From NCBI GenBank assembly GCA_020465985.1, contig JAANYP010000164.1:98288-162287 (forward strand): a DNA stretch of 64,000 nt, written 5' to 3'. The stretch comes from Centrapalus pauciflorus (Eukaryota > Streptophyta > Magnoliopsida > Asterales > Asteraceae). Below are positions 1 to 9,708 of the stretch, piece by piece (position 1 is the stretch's first letter; every line of letters starts with the position of its first letter). A program made the translations under genes and the position numbers. The notes below the pieces were generated by a model. That model saw only the letters and a program-made list of their open reading frames with translations, made no database searches and had not been told where the DNA came from.

Positions 1-1
1 G

Positions 2-174
2 GAGATTCAGAACTCCAATTTATACTGGGTTAACCAGCATGCCCTCAGCAACCAACATGATGGCCTGAATGAGCTTCGGCAGCTACTAGCCGAAAGCGAG
101 GCTCGAAACGAGGAGTTAGCTCAGCGCCTCAACGCGTTGGAGAAGGGAGCGACCCCTGATCACTCCCACACTTA
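2..174 (+). CDS. Open frame upstream of gag, coiled-coil-like, 5' partial
   Basis: A frame open at the left edge runs 57 codons to a TAG at 172-174. The peptide is rich in E, L, A, Q and R with heptad-like leucines (for example LRQLLAESEAR and LAQRLNALEK), as in a coiled coil. It lies about 230 bp upstream of the gag ATG, on the same strand. I do not recognise the family. It could be an additional ORF of the retroelement leader, the end of an older captured exon, or chance. No start can be chosen because the window cuts it. Confidence 0.4.
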
Positions 175-402
175 GTACTCTTTATCTATCCATGTAATAT
201 TAGGAAAAATATTATGTAATAGTGTATGATAAAAATTTCCGGGTAATAACCCGCCCATTGTAAGAAAGTTATGAATGATTAATGAATATTGCAAGTTATT
301 TATGAAATTGTGTTTGATGATTATAGTATGTGCCTTAAGAAAAATTTAAATCTTTAAGATTCAACTTCTTACACTATGCTCTTTTCTTTAAACTTTAAGA
401 TA
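175..402 (+). promoter_or_regulatory. AT-rich gag leader of A1 with candidate 3' splice acceptor
   Basis: This stretch is non-coding and AT-rich. Just before the gag ATG (403) a T-rich tract with CTTTTCTTT ends in AAG at 397-399, a plausible but not strong 3' splice site. It would pair with the donor seen in family A LTRs (5606 here, 44002 in A2). An in-frame ATG at 376 would extend gag by nine residues; I prefer 403, because MPPRR is the usual kind of start for this gag and because splicing at 399 would remove the 376 ATG. Confidence 0.4.
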
Positions 403-1480
403 ATGCCGCCAAGAAGAGCTATGAACGCTGCAAAAATTGAGGAACTAGTCGCACAAAGAGTGGCCGCTGCTATAGCCACTTATGAGACCAACAGAAACAG
501 TTCAGCTAATGGAGATGGTGGTGCTAGTCGCACCACGGGAGGAACTGAAACCCACCCAAAGGGTTGTGGAATTAAGGGGTTTTTGAGTTGCAAGCCCCGA
601 TACTTCAATGGAACTGAAGGAGCCGTCAGATTAGTATGATGGTTCGAAAAGTTGGAGTCTTTCTTCCGTGTTAGCAGATGCATTAAAGGAGACAAGGTGA
701 AGTTCGCCACCCATACTCTGCAAGACAGCGCCTTGACATGGTGGAACTCGTATACCCAGTCTGTAGGGATTGATGCAGCTTACCAACTCGCCTGGACCGA
801 GTTGAAACAAATGATGACCGACGAGTATTGCCCAAGAAATGAGTTACAGAAGATGGAGTCAGAGTTTTGGAATCTGGCTATGGAGGGAACGGATGTAGCT
901 GGGTACACCAACCGATTCCACGAACTAAGCATTCTGTGCCCTCAGATGGTGACCCCGGAATACAAGAAAATCGAGCATTACATTTGGGGACTCGCTCATA
1001 AAATTCAAGGCAATGTCACTGCCTCCAACCCAACCACCATTCAGGACGCCATCAGAATGGCCAATAACCTTATGGATCAAGTGTCCCGGAGAATCGAAGC
1101 CAAGGCCGGGGAAAACAAGAGGAAATGGGAGGACAAGTCCGGGAAGAATACGGGCTCGCAATCCAAGAAGCCCGAGACCATCAAGGCTTATGTAGCAGGA
1201 GTTGAGTCAAGGAAGGGCTACACAGGTACAAAGCCTTTCTGAACCCAATGCACCTATCATCACAACAAGGGTCCCCGCCCAACCCCTTGTGGAAAATGCA
1301 AATGTATTGGTCATTTGGCCAAGGATTGTAAATTTGGAACCCCGGGTATCAATGGCGGCAATCAGAGAGGCTGCAATGAATGTGGAGCTGTCGGGCACTT
1401 CAGGAGTGAGTGCCCGAAGTTGAGAAATGGTGGAGGAGCTCAGGGGAGAGCTTTTGTCTTAGGAGCAGGTGACGCTCGTC
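403..1480 (+). pseudogene. gag: gag (capsid/nucleocapsid) of A1
   Basis: The protein starts MPPRRAMNAA and contains the retrotransposon gag domain (ALTWWN at about 732-750, HELSILCPQ near 920-945). A basic, lysine-rich linker follows, then two CX2CX4HX4C zinc knuckles at 1288-1329 and 1372-1413. Gag coats the element RNA and forms the virus-like particle; the knuckles bind RNA. The frame is interrupted at 637-639 (TGA where the family has Trp) and 1240-1242 (TGA where a Cys would be), with no change of phase. Gag and pol share one frame at least to about 2510, so this was a single gag-pol ORF. Confidence 0.85.
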
Positions 1481-1990
1481 AGGATCCCCATGTGGTTTCA
1501 GGTACGTTTCTTTTAAATGACATTTATGCTTACGTACTCTTTGATACTGGGGCTGATAGGAGCTTTATATCTGATAAGTTTAGTAAGCAATTGAATGCCA
1601 CTCCTTTTCCCTTAGACAACTCTTATACTATAAAACGGGCTGACGGCAAAATAATAGAGGCAAGTAGTATTATTAAGGAATGCACACTGAAGCTGGCAGA
1701 TCGTCCCTTTAAGATAGACTTGATACCTATAGAACTCGGAAGTTTTGATGTAGTAATTGGCATGGATTGGTTGTCACACAATCATGCCGAGATTTTGTGC
1801 GGTAAGAAAGTGGTACGGGTACCACTCCACAAGAAGAAGGTCCTAACAGTCCAAGGGGAAAGAAAGAACCGTCAGCTGAATGTCATATCCGGCCTAAGAA
1901 CATTAAAATGCCTTAGAAAAGGTTGCCATGCGGTATTAGTACAGATTGCAGAAAAAGAGTCGGAGGAGAAACGACTCGGGGATATTCTAG
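1481..1990 (+). pseudogene. Aspartic protease of A1
   Basis: The active-site motif is LFDTGADRSFIS, with the catalytic Asp codon at 1543, and the family motif VVIGMDWLS follows near 1750-1777. Retropepsin-like proteases work as dimers and cut the gag-pol polyprotein. The domain is in frame with gag upstream and RT downstream and has no stop of its own. A linker with the pattern KKKVLTVQGE and LRTLKCLRKG joins it to RT. This is the best preserved domain of A1. Confidence 0.85.
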
Positions 1991-2936
1991 TGGTTTGTGA
2001 CTATCCGAAGGTCTTCTCGGAAGATTTGCCTGGGCTTACGCCAGCTAGGCAAGTGGAGTTTCAAATCGATTTGGTGCCGGGAGCTGCAGCGGTCGCAAGA
2101 GCCCCATATAGACTTGCTCCTTCTGAAATGCAAGAGCTATCCAATCAATTACAAGAGTTGATGGATAAAGGATTCATTCGACTAAGTTCCTCACTTTGGG
2201 GAGCTCCGGTCTTATTTGTGAAAAAGAAAGATGGATCCTTCAGAATGTGCATACACTACCGAGAGCTAAATAAGTTAACTGTAAAGAACCACTACCCCCT
2301 TCCCAGAATTGACGACCTGTTTGACCAACTACAGAGATCTAGCTTCTACTCTAAGATTGATCTGCGGTCCGGTTATCATCAAGTAAAGGTTCGAGAAGAA
2401 GACATTCCCGAGACAGCATTCAGAACTCGTTATGGACATTACGAATTTCAGGTGACGCTATTCGGTTTGACCAACGCACCAGCCGTATTCATAGACCTAT
2501 TGAATCGAGTGGTAAACCGTATATGGACAAATTTGTAATAGTGATCATAGACGATATCCTCATCTATTCCAGAAATAAGGAGGAGCACGAACAACATCTC
2601 AAGCTAATCTTGGAGTTGTTAGAGAAGGAGCAGTTATACGCCAAAATTTCAAAATGTGAATTTTGGTAGCGAGAAGTTAAATTCCTTGGACATGTGATCA
2701 ACAGCCAGGGAATCCAAGTTGATCCATCAAAAATCGAGGCCATAAAGAACTGGGCGACTCCTAGAACTCCCACGGAAATCCGCCAATTTCTAGGACTTGC
2801 CGGTTATTATAGGAGATTTATTGAAAACTTCTCAAAGATAGCAGGTTCCCTAACAGAGTTGACTCGGAAAGATGTAAAATATACCTGGGGTGAAGAGCAG
2901 GAAAAGGCGTTTCAGAAGTTAAAGCAAAGATTGTGA
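1991..2936 (+). pseudogene. Reverse transcriptase of A1
   Basis: RT motifs appear in order: APYRLAP near 2100, WGAPVLFVKKKDGS at 2197-2238, DLRSGYHQ at 2359-2382, GLTNAPAVF at 2467-2493 and the catalytic IDDILIYS at 2548-2571 (family FIDD, here IIDD). A single-base loss near 2511 (GAGTGG against GTGTGTG in A2) shifts the frame between the NRV motif and the catalytic box. A TAG at 2667-2669 replaces a Leu codon, and a TGA at 2934-2936 ends the connection segment. The thumb motif LGLAGYYRRFI lies at about 2791-2823. This RT is not functional. Confidence 0.9.
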
Positions 2937-3350
2937 AGTGCACCAAATCTGTCCTTACCTAAAGGGACAGAAAATTTTATGGTCTACTGTGATGCCTCAC
3001 ACAATGGATTAGGTTGTGTGCTCATGCAAAGGGATAAAGTGATTGCTTACGCATCACGGCAGCTCAAAATCCACGATGTGAACTATACGACTCATGACTT
3101 GGAGCTTGGAGCAGTGGTGTTTGCTCTCAAAATACGGAGGCACTACCTGTACGGAACTAAGTGCATGGTGTTCACAGACCATAAAAGCCTTCAGCATAAT
3201 CTGAATCAGAAAGAGTTAAATATGAGGCAACGTCGTTGGGTTGAGCTGCTTAGCGATTACGATTGTAAGATTCGTTATCATCCGGGGAAGCTAAATGTCG
3301 TAGCTGATGCCCTGAGCCGAAGGGAACGGGTTAAACCATTGAGAGTCCGA
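2937..3350 (+). pseudogene. RNase H of A1
   Basis: The frame resumes in phase with the shifted RT. The motifs are VYCDASHNGLGCVLMQ (2979-3029, first catalytic Asp in CDAS), YASRQLK, THDLELGAVVFAL (catalytic Glu), FTDHKSL (Asp) and NVVADALSRR near 3295-3320. RNase H removes the RNA strand after minus-strand synthesis. The domain itself is intact in one frame. The linker that follows becomes frameshifted around 3460-3515, ahead of the integrase. Confidence 0.9.
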
Positions 3351-3499
3351 GCTTTGGTCATGACTATACAGTCAAACCTAAACTCTCAAGTCCGCGAGGC
3401 ACAAGAAGAAGCAGTCAAGGAGGGTAATCTACTGGATGAAGCCTTGAGAGGTAGGATAAACAGTTTGAAATCAAGCCAGATGGATGTCGGTACTTCATG

Positions 3500-4835
3500 G
3501 ACATTATTTGGCTAACAAAATTCGGAGGAGTAAGGAAGCTGGTCATAGATGAAGGGCATAAAACAAGAGATCCTATTCATCCAGGGTAAGATAAGATGTA
3601 CCACGACTTGAAGGGAATGTACTGGTGGCCAAACATGAAGGCTGACATTGCTACCTATGTCAGCAAGTGCTTAACATGTTTGAAGGTTAAGGCCGAGCAC
3701 CAGAAACCATCAAGATTGCTAGTTCAACCAGAAATACCCCAGTGGAAGTGGGAGAACATCACCATGGATTTCATCACCAAGTTGCCAAAGACTTCAGGAG
3801 GTTGTGACACCATTTGGGTGATTATGGATTGACTTACCAAAACCGCACACTTCCTACCAATCAAGGAGACTGATAAGATGGATAAGCTAACACGAATCTA
3901 TCTTAAAGAAGTCATCTCAAGGCATGGAGTGCCAGTATCAATTATATCAGACAGGGACAGCCGGTTCACATCAAGATTTTGGCAGTCATTGCAAGAAGCA
4001 CTGGGTACACGCTTGGATATGAGCACAGCCTATCACCCGCAGACGGATGGTTAGAGTGAAAGGACGATTCAGACTTTGGAAGACATGCTAAGGGCATGTG
4101 TTATCGACTTTGGCAAAAGTTGGGACAGACACCTGCCATTAGTTGAGTTTTCCTATAACAACAGCTATCACTCAAGTATTAAGACAGCCCCATTCGAGGC
4201 ACTCTATGGGCGAAAGTGTCGATCACCACTCTGTTGGGCCGAAGTAGGAGATAGTCAGATTACTGGACCCGAGATCATCCAAGAGACTACAGAAAAGGTA
4301 GCCCAGATTCGTAACCGATTAAAGATCGCGCGGGATCGACAGAAAAGTTATGCAGACGTTCGACGGAAGGATTTGGAGTTTCAAGAGGGAGATCAAGTAA
4401 TGTTGAAAGTCTCGTCTTGGAAGGGCGTAATCCGTTTTGGGAAACGAGGAAAACTCAATCCCCGTTATATCGGACCATTCAAGATCACCAAAAGGATTGA
4501 CCCGGTAGCTTACCGACTCGATCTGCCCCCAGAGCTTAGTAACGTTCATAATACCTTCCACGTGTCCAATCTTAAGAAGTGCCTGGCTGATGAAACACTC
4601 GTTAAACCCATGGACGAGCTAGAATTAGATGATAAGTTGAACTTCATTGAGCAACCTGTAGAAATAATGGACCGAGAAGTCAAGAAACTAAAGCACAGTT
4701 GGATCCCGATAATAAAAGTCAGATGGAACTCTAAGAGAGGTCCTGAGTTTACGTGGGAACGCGAAGATCAGTTCTGAGAAAAATACCCTCAGCTGTTCTC
4801 AAATACTCAAGCAGTGGAGAACACGAGCTAATTTC
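3500..4835 (+). pseudogene. Integrase with C-terminal chromodomain, A1
   Basis: The zinc-binding HHCC region is at 3575-3700 (IHPG, WWPNMKADI, CLTCLK). The catalytic core follows with the Asp of MDFITKLP at about 3763, the Asp of SDRDSRF at about 3947 and the Glu in the core after YHPQTDG. Stops occur at 3830-3832 (CGA to TGA) and 4052-4054 (CAG to TAG), both C-to-T changes without frame change. The GKLNPRYIGPF and NTFHVSNLKKC motifs lead into a chromodomain-like end (VEIMDREVKKL, VRWNSKRGPEFTWE, 4650-4770). Chromodomains steer integration to chromatin. A TGA at 4775-4777 cuts the last residues. Confidence 0.88.
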
Positions 4836-4850
4836 GGGACGAAATTCCCT

Positions 4851-4864
4851 TAACAGGGGGAGAC
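4851..4864 (+). promoter_or_regulatory. Polypurine tract of A1
   Basis: ACAGGGGGAGAC directly precedes the LTR start TGTAAC at 4865. This RNase H-resistant purine run primes plus-strand DNA synthesis. The same tract precedes the A2 3' LTR at about 53614-53625. Confidence 0.85.
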
Positions 4865-5420
4865 TGTAACATCCGACACTAAACCAGGTTAGCAACAATG
4901 ACCTAATCTATATTTAATAGCAAATTATAACCTAATTAGTGGTCATTAGAAATTAATCAAGTGATTAACAAGGCTTATTAGAAAATTCAACCAATTAGAA
5001 ACAAATTCATCGGTGCGATGAAATGGAAAATCAATTAATCCGATCAATTTACGATATGAGGGATTAATTAAACTAAGTACATAATTAAATTATGATTAGT
5101 GACACTAATCAAACAATAATACAATTACTTAGCATTAATTATGCAAGACTAAAACAATTCATTAAAACAATGCACCCAAAAGTATTTATGAATTTACAAG
5201 AAAAGGGAAATACAAGAATACGTTTCTAAATATTTTTTTACAAAAAAAAAATGAATATACACATGAAAATACATAGGAGGCCGGCCCTATAGGGCATGTG
5301 TTCTTAGAGGTTGACTTCTATTTTTTTTAATAATACTTTAAACACAATCATTTTGTTTAAAAGTGCACACAACCTCCTACCTTCCATGCCTTTCATCATT
5401 TGAAAGACCAAAAATTTCAC

Positions 5421-5610
5421 TATAAATAGAGAGGCGTTTCATTCATTTTAATCACACCAAAAACATCTTTTCTCTCCCTCTTGGATCCGGCCAAACACAC
5501 ACACACATCACAAATCTTTTCATTCAAGTGTTCTTCAAGTGTTCTTGGTCCAAACCTTGCAAGGATTTCAACTTCTACTCAAAATCATATACTAAATTCT
5601 TCAAAGTAAA
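5421..5610 (+). promoter_or_regulatory. TATA box, leader and candidate 5' splice donor of LTR A
   Basis: TATAAATAG at 5421-5429 is a strong plant TATA box, predicting a transcript start near 5450. A C/T- and A-rich leader follows, then CAAA|GTAAAT with GT at 5606-5607. The homologous site in A2 is CAAA|GTAAGT (GT at 44002), which matches the consensus better, so the site is conserved between diverged copies. This implies a leader intron; see findings. Confidence 0.55.
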
Positions 5611-6348
5611 TAAATACTAACTTATTTCATCTTATATTTATGTTTTTATAAGTGTTGCATAATATATATAATCACCAACAACAACAAGTTTCATAAAAAC
5701 TCAAGTTTATAAGTTTCTAGTTTTTATTTTCAAATTGTTTCATTAAATGTGTTTATAAATATATGAACACATCCTAAAAATGTTAATATTATGAAAACAA
5801 GTGATATATATGTGTTTTATAACTTTTATACAAGTAGTCTTTCAATAAACAACAAGAATCTTACGTTATTTCAAGTTTATAAACTGCGGATTTTCGGCAG
5901 AAAATTTATATCGACTTTGAAAAATCATAACTAATTCATAACTTATCGAAATGAGTTGATTCTTGTCTCAAAAGTTACATCTATGTCTTAACTATAGATC
6001 TGGAAGTTTTAATAATTTATTTTGGAGCTTAAGACCTCCCAAAATTATTTGGGAAACCGAACGTTTGACAGCTCAAAAATGGCCAACATAGGGTTTTCAA
6101 CGAGATTTTTCACCAACCTAAGCATCTCGAAAAATGGCCGTTGTTGATTCTAGAAATCCTTTATATATTGTAGTTTAATGTCCTAGAAAACCAAAGCCTA
6201 AAACGTTTTGGAGCTTGGTCAAAAACAGGCTCAAAGTAGGCCGAAAAACCTCCAAAAAAGCTGGAAAATTATATATGTATAAACTTGACGTTTTAAGCGG
6301 GTTTTATTTATAAACTTGTAATGTTGGGTGATTTAAGACATAAAAATC

Positions 6349-6353
<5 letters not shown>

Positions 6354-6425
<72 letters not shown>
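6354..6425 (+). repeat. TA dinucleotide microsatellite in LTR A
   Basis: About 72 bp of uninterrupted TA. It creates a spurious Ile-Tyr reading frame on the minus strand. The other A-type LTRs either lack it or carry TA tracts at other positions. Confidence 0.95.
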
Positions 6426-6428
<3 letters not shown>

Positions 6429-7312
6429 CATATACTAGAGATATTAAGTTCCTATTATCATTTTGGGCTCGATTAATCTCGTTCGGTGCACCATCCATCA
6501 ACTTACGAAAAATTACACTTTTCGCTCGCTTTTGCCATCACAAGTTCGGTGAGTCCTCATAGCCCCTATTTTCACAATGTTATGTTTTATGGTTGAAATA
6601 CATGCTTCTTTTTATATGGACACGAAAACAACTTCATTTCTATTACGTATTACACATGTGGTTCCATCAGCCATTATATCATGAACCGTTAATTGCATTT
6701 ATTTGTAAGCACGAATATATTGTGGATTGATCTATCGGGAGTCATGTCCCCCATTCGGGTTAGTTCGGGTCGGCTAACAGCGAGTGCATATATATTTAAC
6801 ACACGGTATTACGTATGGGAATACTGCACAGAGCAAACTCATTTTAATTAAGCTTCGGTTGCATGATGGTTTATATGTAATACATAACATGGAATTTATG
6901 ATTTTATGAATTCAAACTCTACTATTGTTGTCCACACAAGTCAGATTTATGTGTAAACCTATGAGCTCACCAACAATTTTGTTGACGTATTTTAGCGTGT
7001 ATTTTCATTTAAATTAAGGCAAGTATGCCTTCGGATGTATTTTACTTTCAAGCTTCCGCATCCATGGAGTCGCATGCATATACAAAATTTACGGAGATTT
7101 AGCAGCATTATTTTGGATATTTTAATTATGTAATTAAATCTCTGTATTGTGCGAACATCATTTCTCATATCAGACTATGTAAAACATTGCTATATTTTAA
7201 AGTTTTAAACGATGTATTTTAAAAACGTCCATATAGTGGTCGTTCGTTATGATTATGGTTATGCTTCCGCGACGTCGCGCTTCGTTGCCAACCGAGGTGA
7301 CGGGGTGTGACA

Positions 7313-7791
7313 TAATAAAGAGGAAAAAATAAAAATGTTGGTGGCAAATGTGTAAGAGACCGAACTTGCAAATAGATATAAACCTAAAATGAGAACTAAA
7401 AGCTCATTTTATCACCAACCCACAATCAAACTTTCTGCTCCTTTCTCCTCCTCCACGGTGCAACAACAAAATTAATCAAAAAGTCATCTCAATATTGCTA
7501 CAAAATCAGAAATCGAAGCCAAGAAAACTAGGATCAAAGAACCATAATTTACAAGCTTTCAAGGTAATTTCATGTTAAATTGGTTGAGATTGGGTTCTAT
7601 GAAACCCACGGTTTCTTTGGTTTTAGGAATCAATGTTCACCTTCAATGCATAAAAATCAAACCAAGTCTAGTATCATGAACTAGAAATTACATCTATGCA
7701 TGTTATAATTATGAATTTAAGTGAAGTGTGTGCTTGTGAGTCGTGTATAGTTGTCTTCATTAAGGGGATACCGAAACCCTCTACCGAAACC
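7313..7791 (+). repeat. 5' LTR of element C, first piece
   Basis: This matches the 3' LTR of C from about 33684 to 34148, including GTTGGTGGCAAATGTG and the donor-like CAAG|GTAATTT (GT at 7564-7565). It starts abruptly at 7313 after the A1 LTR, so the first ~150 bp of LTR C must lie left of A1. It stops at the AAACC target duplication (7787-7791) where element B is inserted, and continues at 26762 with AAACCTCAGGG. Confidence 0.85.
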
Positions 7792-7861
7792 TATAACACC
7801 TTGCTTTTTATTTTATGTATTTTGAGCAATTTGCGTTAAATGATGTAATTCCGAATTTTAG

Positions 7862-8072
7862 TATAAATAGGAGTGGGGTGTTCATTTCCTCACTTTTTGC
7901 AAAATCCATCTAGCAATTTGAGAGACTCTCTCTCTCTAGCCCGAATTTCTCTCTAACTTTTCTCCCAAACCGACCGGCCAAATCTCGAGTTCTATACGTC
8001 ATCGGAAAGATGTCGAAGAGTACTACACGGATCTACTATTGCATGTACGATTTCACACGGATTTGAGGTAAA
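7862..8072 (+). promoter_or_regulatory. TATA box, leader and candidate 5' splice donor of LTR B
   Basis: TATAAATAG lies at 7862-7870, with a transcript start expected near 7890. The donor GAG|GTAAAA (GT 8068-8069) follows about 175 nt later and is repeated in the 3' LTR at about 25246. The expected acceptor is at 18882, four bases before the gag ATG. Confidence 0.55.
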
Positions 8073-8278
8073 AATCGTCATTCTCGTTTTCTGCATTTTC
8101 GGTTTTGAAGAAAGCTTTATAATTCCACTTTTGGTTCGATTCTAAGCTATTTAGCTTGAGTTTTTGCTCGATTCTGTTAGATTTTGTACGATATAATCGA
8201 ACCTAGGCTTATTACTTAGCTTATTTATGATTTTTAGACTTGAAAATGCATGTTTAAAAGCTGCAAAACATGAACAAA

Positions 8279-8496
8279 CTCGAACATGCATAGAACAAAT
8301 TTGAAATGCCAAGAACAAGCTCGAATAGAGCTAAATTCGAACTGTAGGTTCGAATTTAATCCCCTGTTCGAGTTTATGTTCGAAAATAGCTTCATGAATT
8401 CGAATGTAACCCCCTGTTCGAGTTTATTGTTCGAATTTAAGCTCCATATGTTCGAATTTGAGCATCAAATTCAAAACCCTCCCCCTAAATTCGAAA
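8279..8496 (+). repeat. Array of TTCGAA/TTCGAG words in LTR B
   Basis: Eleven TCGA-centred words occur in about 220 bp, in forms such as GTTCGAATTTAA, CTGTTCGAGTTTATG and AATTCGAAC. At 8333-8357 two of them form a perfect 10-bp inverted repeat around TGTAG. The array recurs in both halves of the 3' LTR (23810-24020 and 25465-25680). The 70-72 codon ORFs over it are by-products of the words. Confidence 0.85.
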
Positions 8497-8517
8497 TAAA
8501 TTGATAAAATTCATGAG

Positions 8518-9646
8518 TGTTAGGCACAAAAAGGCCTCAGTCAAACCTGCTCTGCATCTGAGGGGGAGATTATTAATCAAACCTGTTGATGCCTTTGAAG
8601 GTTGAACTTAAGGCCTGTTATATGCCTTATTGAAACCTAAAAATGATTTGCAATATCAGCCTAAAGCTGTTCAATGTGTTGCATATGTTGCAACAAAGGC
8701 AGTTTTGCCCAAGCTGTTCAGTCTTCTGAACAGGCTGGACATAAACTGTCTACGCTGCTCTACACTGATGAGCAGCTTGGGCAGTTTAAAAGTGTTCTGT
8801 TCTTTGTGAACAGAACCTGTTCTTTGTGAACAGGCTAAACACTTTATGGAATGTGTTTCCAAGTCCTCATGTATTGTTTTTGACTACTAGATCAGTTTAC
8901 AAAGTCGAAGACAAAGTGGAAATCATAACTGCTCAGCCTGCCCAAGCTGTTCTGTTACATGAAGACAAAAGGTTATTTGAAAAAGGGTGACAGACCTTTT
9001 TCTTATATCAAAATAGGCCTTTACAAGGAAGAAAAACACAAAGTTGACATTCCTTATTTTGTTAAAGGCAATGCAACAGTAGACAAAGTGAAAAGACAAA
9101 AGTTCTACACATGTGAAGACAAGTCTGCTTTTCAGAAAGGTGCAGAAAAGGTTATGTTGTCTTTTCAACAAGACTTCTGCTTTTTCATCTCGTCCAATGA
9201 AGAAGCTTCAGTTAGATCATCTGAGTGGGTATAAAAAGAAACTTCCAAGGATTGATCGAAATAGCCAAAAAAGCTAAGTGCTGAAAACAAGAGTGAACGT
9301 GCATTCAAAGTGTGTCTTTCATGCATGCAAGTCTGCTTGAATAAAACAGTACTCAGTGTCTAAGCTGTTCTTATTCAAGCTGTTCCTCAGAGTCTTGTAA
9401 ACACAGTTAGTGATTCTTAGTGAGTGTATTCATTGTAATTAGTTTAAGTCAGTCTTAGACTAGTTAGATATACTGTTGTATCTGTCATCTCAGCTTGAAC
9501 ATTTCCGCATTCAAGCCTGTTTGTAATTAACATTTGTTAATAATACATACAAACATTGAGAAAATTGTGTGTAGTTTTTAAAGTGCTGTATTCACCCCCC
9601 TCTACAGCTTAAAGCTATATACTTGGGATATCTTTTGGGACCTACA
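8518..9646 (+). repeat. 5' LTR of copia E (1129 bp)
   Basis: The LTR starts TGTTAGGCAC and ends GACCTACA just before the primer site. Its start is also seen, reversed, at 36154 as the LTR of copia D. It is rich in AAGCTGTTC and GAACAGGCTG words, including two 17-bp palindromic copies (8797-8813 and 8817-8833, period 20). The 82-91 codon frames at 8923-9234 lie wholly inside the LTR and show no recognisable domain, so I do not call a gene. Confidence 0.88.
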
Positions 9647-9648
9647 AC

Positions 9649-9660
9649 TGGTATCAGAGC
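9649..9660 (+). promoter_or_regulatory. Primer-binding site of copia E (initiator tRNA-Met)
   Basis: TGGTATCAGAGC, two bases after the LTR end, is the usual complement of the 3' end of plant initiator tRNA-Met. It primes minus-strand synthesis. Confidence 0.93.
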
Positions 9661-9708
9661 AAGTTAGAGTGTGTGTCATTCTAGATCTCTCATTCTCCCA
9701 AAATTTCC

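Larger units (their letters stand above)
1..7312 (+). mobile_element. Ty3/Gypsy chromovirus A1 (Tekay/Del-like), 5' end outside window
   Basis: Domains run in Ty3/Gypsy order: gag with two zinc knuckles, aspartic protease, RT, RNase H, integrase and a C-terminal chromodomain-like segment, then a polypurine tract and a 3' LTR. The terminal chromodomain and an RT of the type with FVKKKDGSFRM and DLRSGYHQ motifs point to the Tekay/Del branch of plant chromoviruses. The 5' LTR and primer site lie left of the window. The right flank after the LTR is TAATA, so the element probably sits inside the 5' LTR of element C, whose sequence resumes at 7313. The coding region has several stops and frameshifts, so the copy is dead. 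Confidence 0.9.
4865..7312 (+). repeat. 3' LTR of A1 (about 2.45 kb)
   Basis: The LTR starts TGTAACATCC straight after the polypurine tract and ends GGGGTGTGACA at 7312, giving TG...CA ends. Homologous LTRs begin at 43233 (A2, 5') and 53626 (A2, 3'), and the 3' end repeats at 55200-55220. It contains a TATA box at 5421-5428, a donor-like site at 5606 and a TA microsatellite at 6354-6425. No long ORF is real here. The non-coding span is explained by the LTR. Confidence 0.92.
7792..8517 (+). repeat. 5' LTR of B, left piece
   Basis: This matches the 3' LTR of B at 23590 onward and, after an interval deleted there, 25100-25705. It contains a TATA box at 7862-7869, a pyrimidine-rich leader (CTCTCTCTCTCTAG), a splice-donor-like GAG|GTAAAA with GT at 8068-8069, and an array of TTCGAA/TTCGAG words at 8279-8496. 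It is cut at 8517 (ATTCATGAG) where copia E begins; the unbroken sequence ATTCATGAGCAACGCG is seen at 25693. Confidence 0.9.

Noticed and set aside
6304..6501. 65-codon minus frame with Tyr-Ile repeats
   Set aside because: It is a translation of the TA microsatellite in LTR A.
8286..8504. 72-codon frame repeated at 23814 and 25470
   Set aside because: Produced by the TTCGAA word array; the C-terminus changes between copies and nothing suggests coding selection.
8923..9234. Overlapping 82- and 91-codon frames in the copia E LTR
   Set aside because: Inside the LTR, no recognisable domain, and no copy in the window to test conservation.
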